Assembly: GCA_903789505.1 (NCBI GenBank)
Contig: CAIFEU010000063.1
Location: forward strand, 1 to 14,666
Reading direction: 5' to 3'
Source of the DNA: an uncultured Coriobacteriales bacterium
GTDB taxonomy: Bacteria > Actinomycetota > Coriobacteriia > Coriobacteriales > UMGS124
Length of the DNA: 14,666 nt
Shown here: in pieces, positions 7,273 to 14,182 of the stretch
How positions within the stretch are numbered: the first letter of the stretch is position 1
Layout of the letters: each line of letters opens with the position of its first letter
Program-made: the position numbers and the translations under genes
The notes under the pieces: model-generated
Seen by the model: the letters and a program-made list of their open reading frames with translations, nothing else
Databases searched by the model: none
What the model was told of the DNA's origin: nothing

Positions 7273-9081
7273 TTACGCGTCGAACGCGTGGGCGGCCAGG
7301 TCGTGTCCCAGCAGGTAGCCATACGTGATGCAGTTGATGCCGTAGCTATTGCCGGGAATCGCGAAGTTGTAGTTGTTCGCGTACATGTTGCCCATCATCA
7401 TGCCAACGTTGAACAGCCCGGGAATCACGACGTCGTCGGCGTCCATCACCTGGCAGTTGCAGTTGGTGTTGAGCCCGCCCATGACGGTCATCGCCATCGC
7501 GTAGTTCTGCGCGGCATAGAAGGGGCCCGCGGTGTCGATCTCGATGAGGTAGCTCGGGTCCTTGTGGAAGTCGGCGTCTTCGCCGGCGGCGACGAGCTCG
7601 TTGTAGCGCGCCACCACGGCGGCGAGCTTCTCGGCGTCCAGCCCGGTCGCCTGCGCGAGGTCCTCGAGCGTGTCCGCCTTCACGTAGCTGCCCGCCTCCA
7701 CGCCGGCGTCCCACTTGGCGATGACCTCGTCAGCGGTCGCGGCGGGCACCTCATAGCGATTGCCAAAGAAGTACCACTCGTGCCCGTTGTCGATCAGCTG
7801 CTGGGCGTAGTTAGCCGTCCAGATGCCCCAGGCCACGTGGCCCGGCTGGCTCAGCAGGTGGTTGGCCGCATAGGGTGCGGAGACGTCCTCGCGCTGGTAG
7901 CGCTCGGTGTTCATGTTGACGTTGAGCCCCTGGTGGAAGCCGAGCGGCTCGTTGGACCCTCCCCAGGCGCCCTGCATCATCGGTGCGGTGCTGACGTGCT
8001 GCCAGCCCGCGCCCACCCACAGGCCCATGCGCTGCCCGTCGCCGGGGTACAGGCCGGTCAGTGCGAACCCGCGGTTGTAGTCGGGCTCGGCCTCCTGCTC
8101 GAGCCCCATGACCGGCAGCACCTGCGGGCAGTACTTGGCGAGCATCTCCTTGTTTGACGAGAAGTCGCCGGTCGCCAGGACGACCGCCGACCTGCCCACG
8201 TACTTGACGTAGCTGCCGTCGGAGCGCTGGGCGATCACGGCGCTCACCCTCCCGCTCGCCTCGTCGCGCACGAGCTGGCGGGCGACGGTGTCGTAGACGA
8301 GCGTGGCGCCCTGGGCCTCGGCGTAGTCGGCCATGGCGACGACGGCGTTCTGCTGCCCGGTCGAGGCGCTCGCCTCGTCCTGTCCCACCGCGCCGAACCC
8401 GATCGCGTAGTTGGGGCCGCCGTCGTTGATGTTGTCGCGCTCCAGGAACACCTCGACGCCGGCGTCGCGCACGATGTCGATGACCCAGTCCATGGCCTCC
8501 TCGGAGTTGTTGTATCCGCGCATCCACATCTGCTGGTCGATCGTGAAGCTCGCCGCGCGCTCCTCGCGATAGAAGAACGGGACGGGGTCGAGCCGCTCGA
8601 TGCCGTACTCCTCGATCACCTTGTTGTAGGCGGAGAAGTTCGAGCCGCCGCGGCTGATGGGCGCGCTGGAGGCGCTGAACAGCGTGACCGACCCGCCCCG
8701 CTCCGCGCACGCCGCCGCCGTGCAGATGCCCGCCATGCCGGCGCCCACGACGATGACGTCGTCCTCGACGGTCTCGGAGATGTCCGAGTCGGCGATCGGG
8801 TCGGGCGCGATCTCGAAGCCCCACTTGGGCAGGCCGTTCTCGAGCCTGATCACATAGGAGTCGTCGACGCCGATCGTGGCGCTGGCGCCCTTGGCGGCTT
8901 CCGCCCCGGCGTCGGTCGCGGCCGCCTCCTTGGTCTTGGAGGCCGCCTTCTGGTCGGCGGACTTCGCGGGCTCGTCGGCGAGGGCGCGCGCCCCCGCGAC
9001 GGCACCCACGGCCGCCACCGCCGCCCCCGACACGAACGAGCGACGGCTGAACGTCGAGCCCATCTTGCCCGTGGATTCCAT
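7273..9081 (-). CDS. Tat-exported FAD-dependent reductase (fumarate reductase flavoprotein-like), substrate unknown
   Basis: This is a 602-aa secreted flavoprotein of the FAD-binding-2 / fumarate reductase family. The N-terminus is a twin-arginine signal (SRRSF at 12-16, hydrophobic stretch, ARALA at 31-35). An Ala/Lys/Asp-rich linker follows to about residue 68. The FAD-binding motif is VVGAGMAG (111-118), and the flavin-contacting SRGGSNFSAYN is at 143-153. The C-terminal part has the family's MGGLNTN (534-540) and IPGLFNVG. There is no haem motif (CXXCH) and no N-terminal FMN-binding domain. Residues that hold fumarate in true fumarate reductases seem absent: the H-x-MGG histidine region is NYAMAMTVMGG, and the GANRLGGN arginine region is MYANNYNFAIPGNS. 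The natural substrate is therefore unclear. The start at 9081 is chosen for its GAGGGGAAGGGG upstream; a GTG at 9108 is less likely. It diverges from the LysR gene, which probably controls it. Confidence 0.9.
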   Translation of the reverse strand: MESTGKMGSTFSRRSFVSGAAVAAVGAVAGARALADEPAKSADQKAASKTKEAAATDAGAEAAKGASATIGVDDSYVIRLENGLPKWGFEIAPDPIADSDISETVEDDVIVVGAGMAGICTAAACAERGGSVTLFSASSAPISRGGSNFSAYNKVIEEYGIERLDPVPFFYREERAASFTIDQQMWMRGYNNSEEAMDWVIDIVRDAGVEVFLERDNINDGGPNYAIGFGAVGQDEASASTGQQNAVVAMADYAEAQGATLVYDTVARQLVRDEASGRVSAVIAQRSDGSYVKYVGRSAVVLATGDFSSNKEMLAKYCPQVLPVMGLEQEAEPDYNRGFALTGLYPGDGQRMGLWVGAGWQHVSTAPMMQGAWGGSNEPLGFHQGLNVNMNTERYQREDVSAPYAANHLLSQPGHVAWGIWTANYAQQLIDNGHEWYFFGNRYEVPAATADEVIAKWDAGVEAGSYVKADTLEDLAQATGLDAEKLAAVVARYNELVAAGEDADFHKDPSYLIEIDTAGPFYAAQNYAMAMTVMGGLNTNCNCQVMDADDVVIPGLFNVGMMMGNMYANNYNFAIPGNSYGINCITYGYLLGHDLAAHAFDA

Positions 9082-9171
9082 GCCTGTCCCCTTCCCCTCG
9101 AGGCGCACTGCCGTGCGCCTGACGCGTGCCCGTGCGGCGCCGAGGCCCCCTGCCTCATCCGCGTCGCCCCC

Positions 9172-9177
9172 ATTGTA
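9172..9177 (-). promoter_or_regulatory. candidate -10 box of the flavoprotein gene
   Basis: On the minus strand the complement of 9172-9177 reads TACAAT, five of six to TATAAT. The -35 position (about 9195-9200) reads ACCCTG, far from consensus, as often seen at activator-dependent promoters. Transcription would start near 9165, about 83 bases before the ATG at 9081. Confidence 0.35.
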
Positions 9178-9212
9178 CGTGGGCGGATTGGGGGCAGGGT
9201 ACGCCTGTCGCG

Positions 9213-9226
9213 TTGCGCCGGCGCAA
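9213..9226. promoter_or_regulatory. 14-bp perfect palindrome, probable LysR-family box
   Basis: TTGCGCCGGCGCAA is a perfect dyad and fits the T-N11-A pattern known for LysR-type regulators (T9213 to A9225, T9214 to A9226). It lies in the 199-bp gap between the divergent flavoprotein and LysR genes, centred about 55 bases upstream of the predicted flavoprotein start site. This is close to where LysR activators usually bind, and it could also serve autoregulation of the lysR gene. Confidence 0.5.
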
Positions 9227-9280
9227 GCTATCCTTGTCGCGGGGACGATAGGTCGCGGGGGTTCGGGAGGTCAGGGGTAG

Positions 9281-10240
9281 ATGGAGCTTCACGAGGTGAG
9301 GTACGCGGTGGAGGCGCTGCGGCAGGGAGGGTTCGCCGCGGCGTCGCGCGAGCTGTACGTGTCGCGGCAGGCGGTGAGCCAGGCGGTGCGGCACCTCGAG
9401 TCGCAGATGGGCGGTCCGCTGTTCGTGGTGGCAAACGGCAACCGGCTGCTCCCCACCGAGCTGGGCAGGCGCTTCCTCAACAGCGCCGAGCCCCTCGTCC
9501 AGGGGTTCGACGACCTGGAGCGCGAGTTCTCGCGGCACGCGGGCGAGGGCGGGGCGGAGGGGGTCTCGGTCGTCATCAGCACCGGCGTCGCCCTGTCGCT
9601 GGGCGATGACTTCTTCGAGCGGGTGGAGCGCCGCATGTCCGCCCTGGCGATCAGCGTCGAGGAGACCAACACCGACGGCTCGCTGACGATGCTCGCTGAC
9701 GGCGGGGCCGACCTCGCCCTGGTGGGCAGCCACCCCTCCATGCTCGCGGGCTTCGAGTCGCGCGTGCTGGTGCCGACGGGGCTGTGGCTCGCCGTCCCCC
9801 TCGACAACCCGCTGAGCGCCCGCGACTCCCTGCGGATCGAGGACCTCGACGGCCAGACCCTCATCACGGCGGGCCAGCTCAACCACCTGCACCAGTTCGT
9901 CATGCGCGCCGCACGGGAGCGGGGCGTGCGGATCAGCGTGCCCGCGGCGTCGTCCAACGTCGACATGCTCAGGCGGCTCGCGCTCAAGCACGACGCCCTC
10001 TCGTTCGTCTTCCCCCTGCTCGAGGGAGAGGAGGGGCTGCCCTGGGCGCGCGTCGTCCGGCTCGACATGGAGGGTGCGGCGGAGTTCGGCACGTACGCGG
10101 TGCGCCGGCGTCACGAGCGGCCGACGAGGAGCCTGCGCATGCTGTGGGAGCTGGTCGCGCAGGTCGCCCGGGAGCCCGGAGGGCGGGCGGGAGCGGGGCG
10201 GAGGCAGACGGAAGGAGCGGAGGCACGGGATGAGCGATGA
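9281..10240 (+). CDS. LysR-family transcriptional regulator
   Basis: This is a 319-aa LysR-type regulator. The N-terminal 60 residues form the typical winged helix-turn-helix: VRYAVEALRQGGFAAASREL, then YVSRQAVSQAVRHLESQMGGPLF, with the recognition helix around residues 28-40. The rest (about 90-300) is a periplasmic-binding-protein-like effector domain. Length is normal for the family (290-330), with a hydrophilic Arg/Gly-rich C-terminal tail. The start at 9281 has GGGAGGT at 9265-9271, nine bases upstream. It is transcribed away from the flavoprotein gene, and divergent LysR neighbours usually regulate the adjacent target, here likely in response to the reductase substrate. Its stop overlaps the following sirtuin gene by 11 nt, so both are probably in one transcript. 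The ligand cannot be read from the sequence. Confidence 0.93.
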   Translation: MELHEVRYAVEALRQGGFAAASRELYVSRQAVSQAVRHLESQMGGPLFVVANGNRLLPTELGRRFLNSAEPLVQGFDDLEREFSRHAGEGGAEGVSVVISTGVALSLGDDFFERVERRMSALAISVEETNTDGSLTMLADGGADLALVGSHPSMLAGFESRVLVPTGLWLAVPLDNPLSARDSLRIEDLDGQTLITAGQLNHLHQFVMRAARERGVRISVPAASSNVDMLRRLALKHDALSFVFPLLEGEEGLPWARVVRLDMEGAAEFGTYAVRRRHERPTRSLRMLWELVAQVAREPGGRAGAGRRQTEGAEARDER

Positions 10241-11027
10241 GAGGCAGCGGGCGACGGGCGCGGGTGGCGGCAGGCGGGAGGTCACCGACGCGGCGCAGGC
10301 GCGCGAGGCGCTGCGCGGCGTCCTGGAGCAGGCGCGCTCGGCGGTCTTCTTCGGCGGGGCGGGGGTGTCGACCGAGAGCGGCATCCCCGACTTCCGCAGC
10401 GCGCACGGCGTGTACCGCACCAGCTCGGGCGTGGGATACCCGCCCGAGACCATCGTGAGCCACTCGTTCTTCCAGGCGCACCCGCAGGAGTTCTGGCGCT
10501 TCTACCGCAGCAAGATGGTGTTCCCCGACGCGCGCCCCAACGCCTGCCACCGCAAGCTCGCCGAGCTGGAGCGCGCGGGGCACCTCGCGGGCGTCGTGAC
10601 GCAGAACATCGACGGCCTGCACCAGGCCGCGGGAAGCCGCGCGGTGGTCGAGCTGCACGGGTCGGTCCACCGCAACCACTGCCAGGGGTGCGGGCGAGGC
10701 TTCGACCTCGCCCAGACGCTCGCGGCGGCGGACGCCTCCGCCGACGGCATCCCACGCTGCCCCGCCTGCGGCGGCGCGGTCAAGCCCGACGTCGTCCTGT
10801 ACGAGGAGCCCCTCGACGAGGCGACGATGCTGCGCGCCGCGCGGCTGATTGACGCCGCTGACGTCCTCGTGGTGGCGGGGACCTCGCTCGCCGTGTGGCC
10901 GGCGGCGGGCTTCATCGAGTACTTCCACGGGGGCACGCTCGTGGTCGCGAACCTCTCGCCCACCTCTGCCGAGGCCCAAGCCGACCTGGTCGTGCGCGTC
11001 CCGGTGGGCGAGGCGTTCGACTGGTAG
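10230..11027 (+). CDS. cobB: NAD-dependent protein deacylase, sirtuin (Sir2 family)
   Basis: This is a 265-aa sirtuin that removes acyl groups from lysines using NAD+, giving nicotinamide and O-acyl-ADP-ribose in the cytoplasm. The NAD-binding motif GAGVSTESGIPDFR is at 43-56 and TQNIDGLH at 124-131. The catalytic histidine is H143 in ELHG. The zinc site is C151/C154 (CQGC) and C177/C180 (CPAC), followed by GTSL (217-220) and VVANLSPT. Overall layout (FYRSKMVFPDARPN, no long insertions) resembles the class-U bacterial enzymes such as Thermotoga Sir2. The start at 10230 is preferred because GGAGCGGAGG lies just upstream and the N-terminus then fits the family; the frame is open further upstream but reads as lysR shadow. 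It overlaps lysR by 11 nt. The symbol is a family name, and the substrate and acyl preference are not known. Confidence 0.94.
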   Translation: MSDERQRATGAGGGRREVTDAAQAREALRGVLEQARSAVFFGGAGVSTESGIPDFRSAHGVYRTSSGVGYPPETIVSHSFFQAHPQEFWRFYRSKMVFPDARPNACHRKLAELERAGHLAGVVTQNIDGLHQAAGSRAVVELHGSVHRNHCQGCGRGFDLAQTLAAADASADGIPRCPACGGAVKPDVVLYEEPLDEATMLRAARLIDAADVLVVAGTSLAVWPAAGFIEYFHGGTLVVANLSPTSAEAQADLVVRVPVGEAFDW

Positions 11028-11166
11028 CGACGCCGCCGACGCGCCGCCGGGACGGGCCTCGCGGCGGGCGCCGACATGGGCGCGGGCCGCTGGGCTGAGG
11101 GGCGAACAAGCTGCGGGGCCGACGGCCCGCGAGATCGCGCCGTCGCAGCGTCGCGGAGCCGTACAC

Positions 11167-11213
11167 GAAAAGGGGCCCGGCGCCCCCTCGAGAGGGGATG
11201 CGCGCCGGGCCCC
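11167..11213 (-). terminator. intrinsic terminator of the metNIQ operon
   Basis: GGGGCCCGGCGC (11172-11183) and GCGCCGGGCCCC (11202-11213) form a perfect 12-bp stem. The 18-base loop itself holds a small CCCCT/AGGGG hairpin. Read on the minus strand, the stem is followed by TTTTCG (11171 downwards). It sits about 23 bases after the metQ stop. On the plus strand no T-run follows, so it serves the met genes rather than the sirtuin, which converges on it. Confidence 0.85.
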
Positions 11214-11235
11214 GCGAGCGGCGATCCTGTCGGAA

Positions 11236-12204
11236 CTAGTCCAGGTCGTCGAAGTTGACCGGGACGACGGCACCCTCGAAGTTCGAGGTGATCCAATCCT
11301 GGACGTCGGAGGCCTTCAGAACCTCGACCAGCTTCTTGGCCGCGGCGTTGTCGACGTTGTCCTCCTTGACGCAGATGATGTTGGCGTACTGGTCGGCGGC
11401 GTCGGAGGTCGCGGACTCGGTGGCGAGCGCGTCGGAGATCTTCAGGCCGGCGTCGAGCGCGTAGTTGCCGTTCACGACGCCCAGGTCGCAGTCCTGCAGC
11501 GTGCGGGCGACGGCAGCGGCCTCGACCTCGCTGAACTTGAGGTTCTTGGGGTTGTCGGTGATGTCCTTGGGCGTGGCGGCCAGGCCGGCGCTCTCGTTGA
11601 CCTTGATCAGCCCCTGCGCCTGCAGCAGCAGCAGCGCGCGGGCCTCGTTGGTGGTGTCGTTGGGCACGGCGATCGTCGCGCCGTCTGCCAGGCCGTCGAT
11701 GCTGGAGGTCTTGCCGGCGAAGATGCCCATCGGCTCGAAGTGGATCTTGCCGATGGCCTTCAGGTGCGTGCCGTTCTCCTCGTTGAAGTTCTTGAGATAG
11801 GGCAGGTGCTGGAAGTAGTTGGCATCCTGCTCGCCGCTCTCGACGACGTTGTTGGGCTGCACGTAGTCGGTGAACTCGGTGACCTGCAGGTCGACGTTGA
11901 GCTTCGACAGCGCGTCCTTGACGTGGTCGAGGATCTCGGCGTGCGGGCTGGGCGACGCGGCGACCTTGAGGGTGGCCTTCTCGTCGATCGCCTTGACGTC
12001 AGCGAGCGTGTAGGTCGACTCGGCGGCGGCGCTGTCGGCCGCCTTGCTGTCTGCGGCCTTGCTCGCGGCGGCCTTGCCGTCCTCGGAGGAGGACTCGGCG
12101 GCGCGGGCGATCGAGGTCAGGGACAGGCCCAGGGTCGCGGCGAGCGCCGCGGCGCCGGCGACGAAGTTGCGACGGGAGATGCCGTTCTCGTTCTCGTAAG
12201 CCAT
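11236..12204 (-). CDS. metQ: methionine-binding protein MetQ (NlpA family) with a Tat signal instead of a lipobox
   Basis: This is a 322-aa extracytoplasmic substrate-binding protein that delivers methionine to the MetNI importer. Family hallmarks are visible: LKVAASPSPHAEILDHVK, TDYVQPNNVVESGEQDANYFQHLPYL, EPMGIFAGK and VPNDTTNEARALLLLQ. The N-terminus is unusual. Instead of a lipoprotein signal ending in L-x-x-C, it has a twin-arginine motif (SRRNF at 10-14), a hydrophobic stretch and a likely cleavage site around TSIARA. An Ala/Lys/Asp/Ser linker follows (about 36-63). No cysteine occurs near the signal, so no lipid anchor is expected. The start at 12204 is set by AGAAAGG about eight bases upstream; an in-frame extension to 12279 has no support. 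It is the last gene of metNIQ, 279 bp after metI and just before a terminator. Specificity for methionine rather than another amino acid rests on the operon. Confidence 0.92.
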   Translation of the reverse strand: MAYENENGISRRNFVAGAAALAATLGLSLTSIARAAESSSEDGKAAASKAADSKAADSAAAESTYTLADVKAIDEKATLKVAASPSPHAEILDHVKDALSKLNVDLQVTEFTDYVQPNNVVESGEQDANYFQHLPYLKNFNEENGTHLKAIGKIHFEPMGIFAGKTSSIDGLADGATIAVPNDTTNEARALLLLQAQGLIKVNESAGLAATPKDITDNPKNLKFSEVEAAAVARTLQDCDLGVVNGNYALDAGLKISDALATESATSDAADQYANIICVKEDNVDNAAAKKLVEVLKASDVQDWITSNFEGAVVPVNFDDLD

Positions 12205-12483
12205 GATGATGCCTTTCTGCTTTGGTCCGGTCCCGCGCCGCGCGGTCGGCCCTCGCCCCTCGCGAGCTGCCGTCCCCACCCGTCGCGAGACGGGCGCGAC
12301 CGGGACCCGAGCTGTCGGATAGACTGCCTGCCATCTTGACGGGCAGCGGTTTCAAAGATGTTGCCTCGCGAACGAATCGCGCGCCGTGCGCGAAACGCCC
12401 GCATCTCGCTCCCCCGCGCCCGGGGCGCCGCGCCCTCTCGCCCGGTGCGCGACCCCTGCCGCGGGGATGAACCCGTTCCTTGC
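12205..12483. other. gap between metI and metQ
   Basis: This is a 279-bp spacer inside an otherwise tight operon. I see no credible small gene. It contains weak hairpins such as CCCGTC-gcga-GACGGG around 12276-12291. No convincing promoter with both boxes was found on the minus strand. It may allow separate RNA processing or a separate, unrecognised promoter giving extra MetQ. Confidence 0.4.
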
Positions 12484-13173
12484 CTACCTCATCTTCTTGT
12501 CGACGCGCCGGGCCACCACGTCGCCGATCGACTGGGCGATCTGCACGATGATGATCAGGATGACCAGCGTCACGTACATCACGCTGTCCTGATAGCGGTA
12601 GTAGCCGTAGCGCATCGCGATGTCGCCCAGGCCGCCCGCGCCGATCGTGCCCGCCATCGCCACGTAGCCGAACAGCGTGATGAAGGCGATCAGCACGCCG
12701 CGCACGATCGAGGGCATGGCCTCCTTGAGCATGACCTTCCACACGATCTGCGCGTTGGTGGCGCCGCTTGCCTGCGCCGCCTCGATCAGCCCGGGGCCGA
12801 CCTCCTGCAGGGACTGCTCCACCATGCGCGCCACGAACGGGGCTGCCGCGATGACCAGCGGCGGAATCGCCCCCAGCACGCCCATCGTCGTGCCCACGAG
12901 CGCACGCGTGAACGGCATGAGGAACACGAGCAGGATGATGAACGGGATGGACCGGAAGATGTTGACGATCCACCCGAGCACGCTGCTGAGCACCGGGTGC
13001 GGCCACAGCGAGTTGCGCCGCGTAATCGTGACCAGCACGCCCAGGGGGATGCCGATGACGTACGCGAACAGCGTCGAGAGGATCGTCATCTCCAGCGTCG
13101 CCCACGTGCCGGAGAGCAGCAGCTGGCCGTAGTCGCCCCAGAAGTCCGCAATCGCGGCGCCGACCTCACTCAT
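12484..13173 (-). CDS. metI: methionine ABC transporter permease MetI
   Basis: This is a 229-aa integral membrane permease of the methionine importer. About five hydrophobic segments are visible (around 18-48, 62-88, 94-116, 155-178, 195-218). The EAA loop that contacts the ATPase is at 131-149 (EAAQASGATNAQIVWKVMLK), and the MetI-typical FRSIPFIILLVFLMPFTRALVG precedes it. Length is close to the usual 215-230. The ATG at 13173 lies inside the end of metN (8-nt overlap), with GAAGG about nine bases upstream, so translation is coupled to the ATPase. Methionine is the expected substrate from the close match of gene order and motifs to metNIQ, but related D-/L-amino acid use cannot be excluded. 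Confidence 0.95.
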   Translation of the reverse strand: MSEVGAAIADFWGDYGQLLLSGTWATLEMTILSTLFAYVIGIPLGVLVTITRRNSLWPHPVLSSVLGWIVNIFRSIPFIILLVFLMPFTRALVGTTMGVLGAIPPLVIAAAPFVARMVEQSLQEVGPGLIEAAQASGATNAQIVWKVMLKEAMPSIVRGVLIAFITLFGYVAMAGTIGAGGLGDIAMRYGYYRYQDSVMYVTLVILIIIVQIAQSIGDVVARRVDKKMR

Positions 13174-13912
13174 CCCAGTTCACCTTCCCCAGGAGCTGCT
13201 TGGTGATCTCCCGCTGCGGGTTCGAGAACACGTCCGCCACGGCGCCCTGCTCCACGATCGCGCCGTCCTCGATGACCGAGACCTTGTTGCAGATCGCCTC
13301 GACCACGTTCATCGCGTGGGTGATGACGACCAGCGTGATGCCGAGCTCTCGGTTGACGCGCTTGAGCAGCTTGAGGACCGAGATCGTCGAGATCGTGTCG
13401 AGGGCGCTGGTGGCCTCGTCGCACAGCAGGACCTTGGGGCGGTTCGCCAGGGCGCGGGCGATGGCGACGCGCTGCTGCTGGCCACCGGAGAGCTGGGAGG
13501 GGTAGTTCCTCTCCTTGTCGGAGAGGCCCACCATCTCGAGCAGCTCGTGCGCCCGGGCGAGGCGGTCGGCGCGCTTGACGTGCTGGAGCTCGAGCGGGAA
13601 CGTCACGTTCTGCAGCACGGTGCGCTGCGCGTACAGGTCGAAGTTCTGGAAAATCATGCCGACGTGGCGACGCAGCTCGCGCGCCTGCTTGTCCCCGTAG
13701 CCCGTGACGTCGGTGCCGTCGATGATGACGGAGCCCGACGTGGGGTGCTCGAGCAGGTTGATGCAGCGCACCAGCGTCGACTTGCCGGCCCCTGACGGGC
13801 CGATGATGCCGTAGATGTCACCGTCGGCGACGCTCAAAGAGACGTCATCGAGAGCCTTGTGCGTGCCGCTCTTCGTGACGAACGTCTTTGACACGTGCTC
13901 GAGCTCGATCAT
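13166..13912 (-). CDS. metN: methionine ABC transporter ATPase MetN, lacking the C-terminal NIL domain
   Basis: This is a 248-aa ABC ATPase that powers methionine import with MetI and MetQ. Motifs: Walker A GPSGAGKST (38-46), Q-loop glutamine Q89 in FQNFDL, signature LSGGQ (141-145), Walker B VLLCDE (161-166), D-loop SALD and the switch histidine H199 in VITHAM. The usual MetN is about 340 aa, because a C-terminal NIL (ACT-like) domain binds methionine and shuts the transporter down when the cell is full. Here the protein ends after ITKQLLGKVNWDE, so that domain is missing. Start choice: AGGAGG at 13919-13924 directly abuts an ATG at 13918 but is six bases from the ATG at 13912, which gives the canonical MIELEHVSKTF. 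The longer frame to 14014 is Arg/Gly-rich and unsupported. Overlaps metI by 8 nt. Confidence 0.93.
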   Translation of the reverse strand: MIELEHVSKTFVTKSGTHKALDDVSLSVADGDIYGIIGPSGAGKSTLVRCINLLEHPTSGSVIIDGTDVTGYGDKQARELRRHVGMIFQNFDLYAQRTVLQNVTFPLELQHVKRADRLARAHELLEMVGLSDKERNYPSQLSGGQQQRVAIARALANRPKVLLCDEATSALDTISTISVLKLLKRVNRELGITLVVITHAMNVVEAICNKVSVIEDGAIVEQGAVADVFSNPQREITKQLLGKVNWDE

Positions 13913-13918
13913 CGGCAT

Positions 13919-13924
13919 CCTCCT
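13919..13924 (-). promoter_or_regulatory. ribosome binding site deciding the metN start
   Basis: AGGAGG on the minus strand. Spacing to the ATG at 13918 is zero and to the ATG at 13912 is six, so 13912 is the likely initiator. Confidence 0.8.
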
Positions 13925-13948
13925 TTCCCTCTTCGTTGCCTTCGTTCC

Positions 13949-13972
13949 CGCGGTCCCGCGCCCGCGACCGCG
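13949..13972 (-). promoter_or_regulatory. hairpin in the metN leader
   Basis: CGCGGTC (13949-13955) pairs with GACCGCG (13966-13972), a perfect 7-bp stem with a 10-base loop ending 24 bases before the metN ribosome site. A second one, GGGGCC-ggac-GGCCCC, lies at 13987-14002. Neither is followed by T-runs. They could modulate translation or simply reflect GC content. Confidence 0.3.
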
Positions 13973-14182
13973 CCCTTTGCGCGGCCGGGGCCGGACGGCC
14001 CCATGCAAGCGCACGCCAGCGGCTCAGCGCGCCGGCCCGCGCATTCGCCCGATTCCCCCGCAGCCGCTACAGAAGGCGAACCTGCGGGAGACCCTGCGAG
14101 GCGCTGGCCGCACGCCGAGATGGCATGCGCCCGCGTGAAGATACGGATGTGCAACGGTATAGGAAACCATAGAAATGCTCCG

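Noticed and set aside
5128..8157. 1009-codon open frame on the plus strand
   Set aside because: It runs through cydC in another frame and then antisense to the flavoprotein gene. The product is Arg/Pro/His-rich with no recognisable domain. Long open shadow frames are usual at this GC content.
11172..11213. Terminator for the sirtuin on the plus strand
   Set aside because: The stem is not followed by T on the plus strand. The T-run is on the minus strand side, so it terminates metNIQ.
13912..14014. Extended metN N-terminus
   Set aside because: The extra residues are Arg/Gly-rich, absent from the ABC ATPase family, and the AGGAGG lies downstream of that start.
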